A DNA stretch of 64,000 bases from Blepharisma japonicum (Eukaryota > Ciliophora > Heterotrichea > Heterotrichida > Blepharismidae), in the NCBI GenBank assembly GCA_949751835.1, contig CATKHK010000030.1, positions 395,336-459,335 on the forward strand. The letters run 5' to 3'. Both the position numbers and the translations under genes were made by a program. Shown piece after piece: positions 19,695 to 31,499 of this stretch (the first letter of the stretch is position 1; each line of letters begins with the position of its first letter). Below the pieces are notes generated by a model. It was not told the DNA's origin. It did not search any database and worked only from the letters and a program-made list of their open reading frames with translations.

Positions 19695-22356
19695 ATGGAA
19701 CAAAAAGTTTTTGCTATTCAAGGAATGACATGTACAACTTGCTCAAATACACTTTTTAAGTAATTTTAACCTTAGTGGTCTCTCAAAACTTCCAGGAATT
19801 GAGCACATTTCTGTATGCCTTTTAACTGAAAAAGTTCTCCTTAAAGGTAGAAATCTTAATCCCGATAAGATCAAATTTACAATAGAAAACTTAGGCTTTG
19901 ATGTAACTACTACTTAGTGCAATGAAATAAAAGAATGAAATATCTTGGATGGAGAGGTCACTTTTGAATTAATTGGAAATGAGCTTATAAATCAAGGTAA
20001 AATTCAAAGTGTATTAAAAAAGAAAAATGGTATAGCAGACGTTGAGTTCTTAGAAAAACCGAATTTAATTAAAGTTTCGTATGTGGCTGATGCTATTAAA
20101 GCCAGAGAAATTGCCTACTTTCTTGAAGATATTACGAATATGAAAATTAGTGTATATAATGAAAACTCAAGAAAAGGGGAACTGATAGAAAAACAACATA
20201 AAACAATGAGGATATGGCTAAAAGAGTTTTTGGGTAGCTTGATATTTACAATACCAATTTTTATGTTAGGAATTATAGTCACACAACTTGTAGATAGCGA
20301 TAGTTTGGAAAAAAAAAGAACTGGAGATAGTCTTCCTGCTTGCAATTTAGCTATGTGATTCTTGGCAACTCCTGTACAATTTTGATTTGGGCTTCGATTT
20401 TACAAAGGAAGTTACAAATCGTTAAAAAGTGGAATAGCAAATATGGATGTATTAATTGTATTAGGAACTTCATCAGCATATATATATGGTGCTATAATGA
20501 ATTTTTTTTATATTTTTGATTATCAGTCTGATACTAACATGCATTATATAGAAGCTTCCCATAGTTTTGAAACCTCCTCACTCTTAATTTCTATTATTTT
20601 ATTAGGAAAATATCTTGAAAGCCGATCAAAACATAAAACCACAGACGCAATAACAAAATTAGCAAATCTTCAGATATCAAGTGCAGTTTTATTAGAAAAT
20701 GGAACTGAAAGAGAAGTGGATTTAGCTTTATTAGAAGTTGGAAATATAGTAAAAGTGTACCCAGGATCTTCTATACCTGTAGATGGGATTGTTATAGAAG
20801 GAGATGCATGAGTCAACGAATCCATGATGACTGGTGAAAGCTCACTTATCCATAAAATTGAAAATTCCAATGTATTTGGAGGCACAATTGTCAATACTGG
20901 CGTAATTTTAGTAGAAATAAAGAAACTTGGCAAAGACTCAGCCTTAGCCCAAATAATTGATTTAGTAGAAAACGCCCAAGCCACTAAGCCAGCCATTCAA
21001 AAATTCGCTGACAAAATTTCTAGAATTTTTGTTCCTTGTGTAGTATTATTTGCTATAATTACTTGGATTGTATGGTTTTGCTTAGTTTATGGAGAAAATC
21101 ATAATGTTATTCATATGATGAACAAAATGAATGAATGCAAGTTCGTATTTGCCTTTAAATTTGGAATTTCTGTATTAATAATAGCTTGTCCTTGCGCTTT
21201 AGGCCTTGCTGTTCCTACAGTTATTATGGTAGCTACTGGTGTGGCAACTCGTTATGGGATATTAATTAAAGATGGGGAGTCTTTAGAAAATGCAGCTAAA
21301 ATCAAAACCATTGTTTTCGATAAAACAGGAACTTTGACTAGTGGAAAACCTAAGGTTAAAGAATTTATTATGCTATTAGGCGATTGCAATGAAGCAAATA
21401 TTAGAGAGCTAGTCGCTTCAGTTGAAGCTAATAGTGAACATCCTGTAGCTAAAGCAATCTGTGAAGGCATAAAAAATGTAAAAAAATGCCAAAATTTTCA
21501 TAATATTGAAGGGGAAGGAGTCACCGGTATAGTAGATAACAGAGATATTTATGTAGGAAATACAAAATTAATGGAAAGATTTAAAATTCAAGTTGATGGA
21601 AAAATCACCAAAATTAAAGAAAATTTTGAAAATAAAGGTCAAAGTGTGGTTTTTGCTGCTACAAATAGACAGATTTTAAGCTTAATTGTATTAGAAGATC
21701 AAGATTTAGTTAGACCTGAAGCTCCGATAGTAGTCAAAGAGCTTAAAACACTTGGCTATGCAGTATGAATGATAACAGGTGACAATGAAAGATGTGCAAA
21801 ACTTGTAGCTGAAGCTGTAGGCATTCCTATATGCAATGTATTAGCTAATTGCTATCCAGCTGACAAAAAATCTAAGGTCGAGGAGTTGCAGTATCAAAAT
21901 TTATATAAAAAGCGTACCAAAAGTGTAATAACTACAACGGAGGAAGATTCATCAGTTAAGCTCACGAATAAAGCATCATATGGAGGTGTTTTATTTGTAG
22001 GAGATGGAATAAATGACTCTCCTTCTCTTGCTCAAGCTGATATTGGGATCGCTATTGGAGGAACTGACATTGCTATAGATGCTGCAAGCATTGTCCTGCT
22101 AAAAAATGACTTAAAAGATGTACTAATAGCCCTTGATTTGACTTCAGTTGCTTTGAGGAGGATTAAATACAATTTTTTCTGGACATTTATTTATAATATC
22201 ATAGGAATTCCTATGGCAGCTGGCGTTATGTATATGAAGACTGGGGTTTATATTGATTCGATTATCGCCGCAGCTACGATGGCTTGCTCATCTATTGCTG
22301 TTATTTTTTCTTCACTCTGGCTGAACAGATATAAGCCACCAAAATTCCATAATTAG
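19695..22356 (+). CDS. copper-transporting P1B-type ATPase, two introns
   Basis: Splicing 19760-19775 and 19903-19917 and reading TGA as Trp gives 876 residues. The first HMA domain has GMTCTTC (Cys13, Cys16). A second HMA-like unit (about 72-135, VTFELIGNELINQGKIQSVL) lacks the CxxC. Then come TM helices with NMDVLIVLGTSSAY, actuator GDAWVNESMMTGES, the copper site CPC at 488-490 (IIACPCALGLAVPT), phosphorylation motif FDKTGTLT with Asp532, SEHPVA of the nucleotide domain, and GDGINDSPSLAQADIGIAIG. It pumps Cu(I) out of the cytosol to the secretory pathway or outside. A polar insert of about 25 residues precedes GDGINDS. It ends in TAG. Confidence 0.94.
19760..19775 (+). other. 16-nt spliceosomal intron
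   Basis: GTAATTTTAACCTTAG inside the first HMA domain. Removal joins SNTLFN to GLSKLPGIEHI and corrects the frame. Confidence 0.92.
19903..19917 (+). other. 15-nt spliceosomal intron
   Basis: GTAACTACTACTTAG after LGFD, ending in an in-frame TAG. Removal continues as CNEIKEWNILDGEV. Confidence 0.92.
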
Positions 22357-22429
22357 CAAATTAATAATTTATATTAAATAATTGATAAAAGCTTAAAAGC
22401 TTCAATCGCTTCTATTTTATTCCTAAGGC

Positions 22430-23902
22430 TTAAAGCTTGCTTTGGTGTACTGGGAGTCCAAGAGCTTGAGATAGTTTTGTCCCATATTCAGGATCGCAAT
22501 TATAAAAATACTCGCATTCTTTTTCCAAAATATACCTTTTAGTGACATTTTTCATACTTTCATGCAAGTTTGTAATTAATTCATCTTTTTCATTATCATT
22601 GAAAACTCTTCTATAAAGTATTCCTGGCTGCTCAAAGTCACTTGTAGCATATCTTAGTCTATGAACCATGGCTTCTCCTTGGACTTTAAATTCTTTCATT
22701 TTATACGCACTGTCTTCTTTAGGAGTATCATTTACTGTGCTTGGCTCATAATTTACGTCTTTTCCTCCATTTTTCGTAATCGTCATCATCCCATCCCTCA
22801 TATAATTATGGACTCTTCCCATATGAGGGAAATTAATCGGAATATTTCTAAGGTTTCCTCCAAGTCTATATCTTTGAGCATCGGAATAAGAAAACATTCT
22901 GGCTTGTAGCATTCTATCATTAGAAGCTTCAATTCCGGGGACCATATTAGAAGGGCTAAATGCTGACTGCTCGACCTCAAAAAAATAATTTGTAGGATTT
23001 CTATTAAGAACTACTCTTCCTACCTCAATTAATGGGTAGTCTGAATGTGGTCATACTTTTGTGTCATCATAAATATCTCATTTATAGTGTAAACCTTCTT
23101 CAAAAGGGATAGCTTGAATTGAAAATTTTCATATAGCTTCTTTTCCTTGTGAAATGTAATTAAATAAGTCTCTAGTGGCATAGTCTGGGTCTTCACCCAT
23201 AATTTTTTCGGCTTCTTTACTAGATAAATTTTTAGTCCCAATTTCAGTATGAAAATGGAATTTTACAAAAAAATCTTCACCTTTAGAATTTACTCATTTA
23301 TAAGTATTTGTACCGTAGCCATTCATGTGACGATATCCGTCTGGAATTCCTCTAGATCCAAAAATATAGGTCAGGTGATGAACTGATTCATGAACTAAAC
23401 TTAAGAAATCTCAAAACATGTCGTAGTTTTTACAATTTGTGACAGGGTCTTTTTTGTGTATGTGCTGCCATTCAGGAAAGTAGACTGGCTTTCTTATACC
23501 AAAAATAGGAGAACTATTTCCAACAAAATCCCAGTTTCCTTCTTCTGTATAAAATTTAATTGAAAATCCCCTTAAATCCCTTTCAGTTTCTGCAGATCCC
23601 CGCTCTCCACTACTAGTTGAAAATCTTGCAAAAATTGGGGTCTTTTTCCCTAATTTTTCTAGAAATTTTGCTTTACAGTATTTAGTTACATCATTAGTGA
23701 CCTCAAAAAATCCATAAGCTCCAGCCCCTCTTGCATGGACTGGACGTTCAGGGATTCTTTCTCTTCCAAAGCTAGCCAATTTATCAATTAAATGTGAATC
23801 TTCTAATAAAATTGGTCCTCTTCTTCCAGCTGTTTCTGAATTTTGATTATCATCTATTGGGTGACCCCATCCTGTTGTTAAGATTATAGGTTTTTTAGGC
23901 AT
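22430..23902 (-). CDS. CAT: catalase (clade with long heme-catalase core)
   Basis: A single frame of 490 residues with several TGA-encoded tryptophans, for example DMFWDFLSL and KVWPHSDYP. It decomposes hydrogen peroxide, probably in peroxisomes. His56 in [12 protein letters not shown] and Asn129 in [11 protein letters not shown] are the distal heme residues; Tyr339 in [15 protein letters not shown] is the proximal heme ligand. [15 protein letters not shown] matches the usual catalase C-terminal region. The usually strict FFIRD after the distal Asn reads FGIRK, and DTHRYRLG reads DAQRYRLG. The C-terminus is QSKL; SKL would be a classical peroxisomal PTS1 signal. Confidence 0.95.
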
Positions 23903-24004
23903 TTTAATTATGCAAAATTATATTATAAAATTTTTCATAGATAGTCTAAATTTAAAATATCATTCAATATTATTATATCAATTAATATCATATGATTTAT
24001 TTTT

Positions 24005-25135
24005 CTACTTATCTTTAATATCTTTCAATTTTTTAAAATGTTTGCGCTTCAAATCAAATTGATAAAATCCCAGCTTTGCCTTATAAGCCAGGCTTATAAA
24101 AATTGATCCATTATTAAATTTTTTGAATGAAAACATAGAAAATTGGTAATTAAATATTCCAATCTTTTTTCATAAATAATCATTATCTATTTCACTCTCA
24201 TAAATGAAATTAGAATTCTCAAAAATATACAATCTTGACTCTGCTGAAAAAATTCCTTTATATGCTTTTAAATCAAGATCTTCTAAGTAAAAATCTGAAT
24301 GACTTTCAATATTTAAATCATATTTAAATATACTTGATACATCTTTCCCGCTAATAATTATAGTATTTTTAAAAATTTCCAAAGAGCAATGAGTAATAGT
24401 TTCCGAAGTTGAAGCTACTTTAAATCACTTATTTTGCAATAAATCAAACTTAAATGCAATGGGTATGTTATTAATATAATTAGTTCCCCCAAACATATAG
24501 ATACAATTTTCATGATAAATGCATGATGAATTCCAAAAGTATGGCGAAGGAGGTAAATTTCTTTTAACAGTAAGAGATTTCAAATCTATTATACAGCAAA
24601 TTCCATCATGAGCTCTGCCATTGTAACAACAGAAAAGCTCAAGATTTGGAAGCTGAGCTAAGCTTGAATGGCTGGTTCACTTTTTATTAGGACCAATTGC
24701 AACTTCTTTTGATTTTTTAGTCTCAGTGTCATAAATACATATTTTCGAGGTATTTTCCTCAAATATTTTTTCAAATCCATATAAATATTTGGAGTCAAAA
24801 ATAAAATTATTTTTTAAATCACAAATTCTTTGTATAATTGCGCCAATTTTTGCAGTGATCTTATTGCATAATGCATTGATTTCATTATTTATTTCACACA
24901 AAAATATTATATCATTGCTGAATTTTTTATAATTCTTTAGCTTTTCTAGCTCTTCTTCGATAGAAAGTATTTTATGACTAAATTCTTCTAGCCTAGAACA
25001 GTTTCACTTTAAGGATGTATAGTCCAATAATAAATCTTGGAATTTTATTTTTTCTATTTTGATTTCTATAAGTTGTTGTTTTAAATTTTCAATTACTTTA
25101 TCGGAATTTTCTAAATCTGATCTTCTTCGTTTCAT
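24005..25135 (-). CDS. family A protein: coiled coil plus kelch-like repeats (copy A1)
   Basis: With TGA as Trp the frame from ATG 25135 to TAG 24005 gives 376 residues. The first about 130 are a basic coiled coil (MKRRRSDLEN...). The rest forms degenerate kelch blades, for example SSCIYHENCIYMFGGTN, FKYDLNIESHS and RLYIFENSNFIYESEIDNDY. It is a distant relative of A2 at 26790-27905, sharing the start MKRRRSD/MIKRKRSD and the YESEIDN motif. A propeller with a coiled coil suggests a scaffold or adaptor. No catalytic motif is seen and the cellular role is unknown. It opens the repeat-rich half of the window, about 100 bp after catalase. Confidence 0.75.
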
Positions 25136-25429
25136 TATATTTTTCAATGGATTATTAAATAATTTTTAAGATTACTGAAATTAAGTTTTAAGAATTTTAG
25201 AGGTTACTTTTTCTAATATATTCAGTTTAAAAGCAATTTCTATATAAAGCTTGAAATCATTTTAGTGCAGTATCATTTTTAGGGCATTATCTAGCAGTAA
25301 TTGAATTAGGATAGAACTAGATAGACTAATTTCATTAGAGCTGATATTATTTTTAAAATCTTTTGAATAATATTTAACGTTGAGCTATCTTGAATCTGAA
25401 TCTATAAAGATTATTTAAAGCTAATTTTT

Positions 25430-25760
25430 TATTTTCGATCATTTTAAACGCTTTGGATTTTAAATCAACTATAAACTAGAAGTCCGCTTCCAGAAGATAT
25501 TATGACAAAAATAGAACCATTATTATATTTCTTGAAAGGAACTTCATAAAATCTAAAGTTGAATTTTCCAATAATTTCTCAAGCAAATTCACTTTCATAT
25601 AAAAAGCCACTGCTTTCAAAGATATAAACTCTTGAATTTCACAAAATAATTCCTACGCCGCCTCATATTAATATAATATAAAATGGCATTGATTTTCCTA
25701 TAGGATTGTTTGCATAGCTTAGCATTTGGTGATTAATTTGATTTTCTTACATAACGAATA
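25430..25760 (-). pseudogene. decayed 3' fragment of a family A gene
   Basis: On the minus strand the sequence reads MPFYIILIWGGVG, then VYIFESSGFLYESEFAWEII and FYEVPFKKYNNGSIFVIIS, clearly related to the last third of A2 (YIFETKQFIYESEIDN, FYESPFKKFNGDSIF). It breaks near the end with a frameshift and stop and has no 5' half. Confidence 0.7.
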
Positions 25761-26329
25761 GTACAACAAGTCCAAATTTAGCATTTTGCAAATTCAGCCA
25801 AAATAAATCACGACATAGACAAATTGTGTTGATTATGAACAGTTCAAGGTAGCTGGCAAGAAAAATCTTGATTGGCTCCCTGCCTAACTCTTGAATTGCA
25901 CATTCAAATAATGAACCTAAGTGTCTTCTCCCGTAAAGCCTTAAGTCATTGGACGAAAATAGAATGTTCTCTTAATTCCTTTAGCCTGTAATCCCAAAAG
26001 ACGTCCGAAAGTTTGAAGAAAAGAGTTTTATCTGATATGCTTATCTAGCTACTTTTTTCTGGGCTCATGGGAAGCTGTGCATGGGTTGAAAGGGTTTAGC
26101 TATCACTATCGAGAAACACCCATAGTCAATCAAGAATTTATCCAGTGAGATATCTAGTATAACTTCGAGTTTCATTTTTAGCCAATGGTGGACAAGAGAA
26201 TTGGATTATTTAAAATTTCTTTGAAAGCAACCTATGCTGACTCTCTTCAAAGTTTAAAACCATTCTCACTACCTATGGAGTGTATATTCACTATTCGAAG
26301 GTCTATCTATAAATAATTTTATCATTAAT
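25761..26329. other. spacer between family A fragments, nothing recognised
   Basis: About 570 bp without an open frame on either strand and without visible similarity to the other repeats here. Confidence 0.5.
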
Positions 26330-26334
26330 ATTTA

Positions 26335-26650
26335 ATAATTTCGTCATTTTAAATGTTTTGGATTTTAAATCAAATCTATAAACCCTTAGTCCACTTCCAG
26401 ATGACATTGTAATAAAACTAGAGTAATTATAGTATTTTTTGAAAGGAACTTCATAAAGCTAAAACTGAATTTTCCAATTTTTTTTCAAATATATTCGTTA
26501 TCAATTTCACTTTCATAGAGAAGCTACTCATCTCAAAGATATATGGTCTTGAATTTCATAAAATAATTCCTTTCTTTCCTTATGCTGATCCAATATAAAA
26601 TGGCATAGACCAGGATTTTTTAATAAACTTATGTGAAAGCTCAAATTATT
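26335..26650 (-). pseudogene. second decayed 3' fragment of a family A gene
   Basis: The minus strand starts MPFYIGSAWRKGIILWNSRPYIFE and ends GSGLRVYRFDLKSKTFKM, matching the fragment at 25430-25760 and the end of A2, with an internal frameshift after the ESE region. Three copies of the same gene end (two decayed, one intact) therefore follow each other. Confidence 0.7.
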
Positions 26651-26789
26651 CTCTGCATAATTTAGCATTTAGGTTAAATTAGTACAATAGCATGCATAAG
26701 TTTATTACTCTAACAATACTTAAATCAATTGATTAACTTAATTTTGATTATCAAAATGAAGTTAATTTATTTTTATAGCATTATTTTTA

Positions 26790-27905
26790 TTAATATTTAA
26801 TAACTTTTAATTTATTAAATGATTTCGATTTCAAGTCAAACTTATAAAATTGATGTCCCAATCTATAAGACATTATTAAAAAAATTGAATCACCATTGAA
26901 CTTTTTAAAAGGACTTTCATAAAAACTATAATCACATTTTCCAATTCTCTGCCAGACATATTCATTATCAATTTCACTCTCATAAATAAATTGTTTCGTC
27001 TCAAAAATATATAATCTAGAGCCTAATGAAAATATTCCTTTATTGTCTCATGACCATGATCAACTATCTGAGTTTATTCTTGAATAACTTTCAATTTCTA
27101 AATCGTATTTATAGATTGAGTTAAAATTGCCAACGAATAATATAGACTTTTTAAAAATTTCTAAGCAAGTTGATGCATTTATATGGGAAAATGAAGACAA
27201 TGGAAATCATTTATTTTGCAGGAAATTAAATTTAAATGAAAAATTTTGACGATAATCTGCCGCAAACAAATAAATACAATTTTCATAATAGGCACAGGCA
27301 GGAAAAGTATGATTTGAGATAGAAGGTAAAAATCTTTTAATTGATAGAGATTTTAGATCAATTATGCAACAAATTCCAGATTTATCTTCACGATTTTCAT
27401 AATAAAAGAATAACTCAGAGTTAGGAAGCTGGCAAAAGCATGACCCAGAATAAGCTTTAATATCTAAATTTAATGCAACTCTATTCCACTTTTTTAATTT
27501 AGTGTCATAAAATCCAAGATATTTCTTCTTATGTTTATTTTTGATATTAACATAATATATAAATCTTGAATCAAAATCATACTGATCCTTAAATTCGCAA
27601 AATTTATTGGCAACTTCAGCAAGTTTTGCTGATAAGTTGGCACACTGTAATTTAGTATCACTATTTATTTCACATAAATATTTTAATTCATTGTCAAACG
27701 ATTTTAATTTTTCAAGGTCTTCTTCAAGTAAAAGTATTTTAGTATTAAATTCTTCTAATTTATAGCAACTAATGAATCTTGAAGAGTATTCTGATAATAA
27801 ATTTTGATATTTTTCTTTAATTTCTAAGAGTTTTGCAAGCTTTTCATTTATGTCTTTAATTGCAATGCATGAATTCTCAAAATCTGATCTTTTCCTTTTA
27901 ATCAT
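26790..27905 (-). CDS. family A protein: coiled coil plus kelch-like repeats (copy A2)
   Basis: The frame from ATG 27905 to TAA 26790 gives 371 residues with TGA read as Trp, including the NKW turn near residue 233 and SDSWSWWDN near 278-286. Residues 1-125 are a charged coiled coil (EKLAKLLEIKEKYQNLLSEY; FNTKILLLEEDLEKLKSFD). Kelch-like blades follow (SGSCFCQLPNSELFFYY; ACAYYENCIYLFAADYRQ; SRLYIFETKQFIYESEID). Length and order match A1. The gene spans the left breakpoint of the tandem duplication (position 27240), so its 5' part is repeated at 31951-32616 but its 3' part is not. Function unknown. Confidence 0.75.
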
Positions 27906-28311
27906 TATATTTTTATTAATAGCAGCTTTCGTTAAACGCGTAAAAAAAATTAAACATACGAAATGAAAAATATAATTAATTATAAATTTAAACCGTTCTA
28001 AGCTTAAATAATTGTGGAATTGCGCCGAAACATTGAAATCAATATATCTTCTTCAACACAAGTGTTTCTATTTTCACTGAATTTTCACTCCAGCTATTGA
28101 AGCAAATAATTCCGTTTTGACTCACGTTGCAGTAAGTATGGTACTTGTATCGTCCGAGATGATCGATGACCAAAAATAAATGAAGTCCTCATCAGACTAT
28201 GTCTTCTTGATTCTTAGAAGCTTAAATTAAATAAATTCTGGCATACTGAAATTTACTTTTTGATACTCATCCACACATAATATAACGAATTAATGAAAAC
28301 TATTTATATGC

Positions 28312-30807
28312 CTATCTAATAATATTATCAAATTTTCATATTTTAATATTTTGTTCGTACCCGCCAACAGTAAAAAAATGCCCCATTTTCGAGATTTTAA
28401 TATTTTCTATAATTTCTCTATTATCTTGAACAGCTATTGTTTTGATCACTTTTCCTGTATCATAATCTCATTCTATTATTTTTCCATTGTCACTTCCAGC
28501 AATAATACTCTTACTGTCAGGCGACCACACTATTGAATACAGATCGTAATCATGTAAAATTTCTTTAACTTTCGTAATTCTTTTAATATCTCCTAAATAT
28601 CAAATATTTATTTTTTTACATTCTCATTCACAGCATAATAAAAATTTTCCACATGGTGACTGTCTTATAAACTTGTAGCTATCATCTATTTTAGATCTAG
28701 CTAATTGTTTCTGACTTTTTACATCTCAAGTTCTAATATATTTATTATCTAAAGAAATGACAAAATTTCCGAATTTGGATCAACAACAATTAGTGCTATC
28801 TTTCAACTTAGGTTTTAAAACAGAAATTATTTGATTACTATCAATATCTCATATTTCCACTCAACTAAAATCTCCTAATGAGAGCATTTTTTTACCATCA
28901 GAAGAAAATTCAATCCTTTTGGGTATTGCATTTGTTTTGATTACCTTAAATAGAGATCCATCATAAATATTTCAAAATTTAATCATACTTTGGCAGCTTG
29001 TAGAGGCCAAAAAAGTATCATATATTGCTATCGAATAGTTGCAATTTGAGCAGCAAGCCATAAATCTTTTTAAAATTTTTTGATTTTCAGTTAGAAATAT
29101 TGATATCCATCCTTTGCAACTTAAAACAACAAACAATTGGCTATCAATTGAAAAAAAAAACTTTCATATTTGTTCTCTTCAAAACGATTTCTTATTAACT
29201 TCTTCATTAAATTGAATCTTTCAATTTTGGGGGCTTCAAAAAGAATCATTGGCAAGTAAATATTTCCCTTTTGGATGAAAATCAAGGATATCTTTTCTAA
29301 AAAGTGGAGAATACTCTTTCCCTTTAGACAAATTAATAACTTTTTCTATCCAATCAGTCTCTATAGCAATATATCTCCCACAATGAGAAAACTTAATATA
29401 AAAATGATTTGTAAAAATAACTAGCGGTTCTAGCTTTTCAAAATCGTAAAGAGCTAAATCTTTTTTTCCAGTAGGAATAGCAATATATTTACGATTCAAA
29501 GATATACCCACTTTGCGATGATCTAATCCATCGAAATGAATTATTTCCGTTCTTCTAGACAAATTTCATATACTTAAATTGTTATCATTTCAAATTATCA
29601 AATTTTCTCCTGAAGGTGTAAAGCTTGCAAATCATAAATTTGGATCCAATCATCTAATTTCATTTATTATTTTTTTGGTTTTTATGCTATAAATTTTCAC
29701 AATTGTTTTTGTACCAGTAGATTGTCAAATTAAGCAAAGATAGTTATTGCAAGGTGAAAAACAGCAAAAAGTTCCAGTATTCGAAAATTTGCCAATTTGA
29801 AGCTTAGTAGAAGTATCTCACAATATTCTTTTCTCATAATCACTTGAAACTAAATATTTTCCATCATCAGAAAACAATAAGAAGTTTATATCTGTATCAC
29901 TCTTTATTAATTGAGTAATTTTCTCATAAGTTTTTGCATCATAAAGAAATATTTTTGATCCTTTAGCAATTGCAAGAAATCTCCCACAAGGAGAAAATTT
30001 AATAATTCGAGTTTTTATTCCAAAACCTAAATCTACTTTCCCAAAGTTAACATTAAGCATGCTACAATTTCTAAAATCGGAGTTATAGATATGGGCTCTT
30101 GAGAAATTAACCCCATCAAGAAAGCTTGATTCAAAATTTGTATTAATAAATAAACCCCATGATAAATCTGCATTCGGAATTTTTATATTGCTTAAATCTT
30201 TATTTTTAAATGAGAATCCAGATTTATTGAGAAGCGTAATTGAGTTACTTGCTGCAATGCTGATTGAGTCTGATATTTTTGATTCTAAAACGATATTATA
30301 AAGATTATCTTTTATTTCTTCTGTAAGAAGGTTTTCGATATAACTTCTTATTTTTCTATAATCATTTAAATCAATTTTATTCAAATAACTCTCTTTTATG
30401 GAATCGAAAGAATTTGTGCTTGCCAAGGATTGGACAATTTTTTTAGCCAAAATTAAATTAACTTGTGCCTTACTAAAACATACTCGTTCATTCAGGCAAA
30501 ACCATTTTATCAAGCTTATTTTTTCTTTTTCTTTATTTTGGTATAAAGAGTTAAATGCTGTTGCTTCTTCAAAGACATTGTCTAAATTTCTTTTAAATGC
30601 TTTATTAATTTCTATAATTTGCTTAAGTGTCATATCTCTTTTATGATATTTAATGCTAACCTGTATTTTCCTGACTTGATCGATAAAAGAATTAATTTTG
30701 GCTTTTATTAGATTTCTTTTTTTGTTAAACCTGTTGTAAATTCTCATTTTATTTCCTTTTGCTTCAAAGTCACAACCGAGAAGTTCGATGCCTTTACTAG
30801 TGTGCAT
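28312..30807 (-). CDS. family C protein: helical domain, pentapeptide-like stretch, WD40 array (copy C1)
   Basis: An 831-residue protein in one frame when many TGA codons are Trp. Residues 1 to about 190 are helical (NFIDQV-like basic start; YLNKIDLNDYRKIRSYIENL; EEIKDNLYNIVLESK; AASNSITLLNKSGFSF). Residues about 197-250 are a pentapeptide-like ladder (KDLSNIKIPNADLSWGLF, NTNFESSFLDGVNFSRA, NSDFRNCSMLNVNFG). From about 258 to the end are WD40-like blades with the recurring FSPCGRFLAI and SDDGKYLVSSDYEKRILWD pattern. No ATPase or kinase motif is present. A large propeller protein for binding partners is likely; the function is unknown. Nearly identical to C2. Confidence 0.8.
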
Positions 30808-31089
30808 ATTGATTATTAAAATGCTGGGTTATTTGTATAAATTATTCAGTGAATTATAAATTTAAAATTAATCTTTTTAGTTTTGCTATTTTTATTAGCA
30901 CTAAATACAGCAGGTAACAAAAATTTGAAAAATTAACATTGGCAAATATTTTCTTCTATTTTTAAAAGGATCATTACTCATTTAATATTTAATTGCTTTG
31001 AAATTCTACATTTTATTTTTCTATTTTGATTTCTTTATCAATCTTATATGAAATTTATGGCTTAATTGCATAATACAGATGAAGCTAAT

Positions 31090-31200
31090 TCATTATATAC
31101 GCTATTTTATCAATATCTAGTAATTTTTAATTTATTAAAAAATTTTGGTTTAAAACAAATTTATAAACTTAATGTTTCATAAAGCGATAAGACATTTAAA
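31090..31200 (-). pseudogene. short remnant of a family A 3' end
   Basis: The stretch resembles the end of A2 (taatttttaatttattaaa, then the block ending in gcgataagacatt), with its frame destroyed. The same remnant recurs near 37045-37135 and 43770-43860. Confidence 0.55.
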
Positions 31201-31499
31201 GCACATTAAATTAAGTGTTTAAAGTGTCAGACTCTAGAAAACTTTTAAGTAGCTTAACTAGTGATGAAAATGTCAAATGAAGGGAAGGGATATAATGAGA
31301 GTAAAGGATGATTGAGAAATTTCTATGGGATAAATGATAATTATAATTAAACTAAGCTAAATGAGCTCTATCCAAATATAAAATCTAATAGAAATAGAAA
31401 TTTATTTATATATTAAGTAATAAAGAGAAATTTAATTTTAGTCTTTAAAACAAATAAGCAATTATGTATCTATAAATATGCTTGATGGTAGATGTTTTC

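Noticed and set aside
23029-23241. 70-residue minus-strand ORF inside the catalase gene
   Set aside because: It is in another frame; the catalase frame is continuous across it when TGA is Trp.
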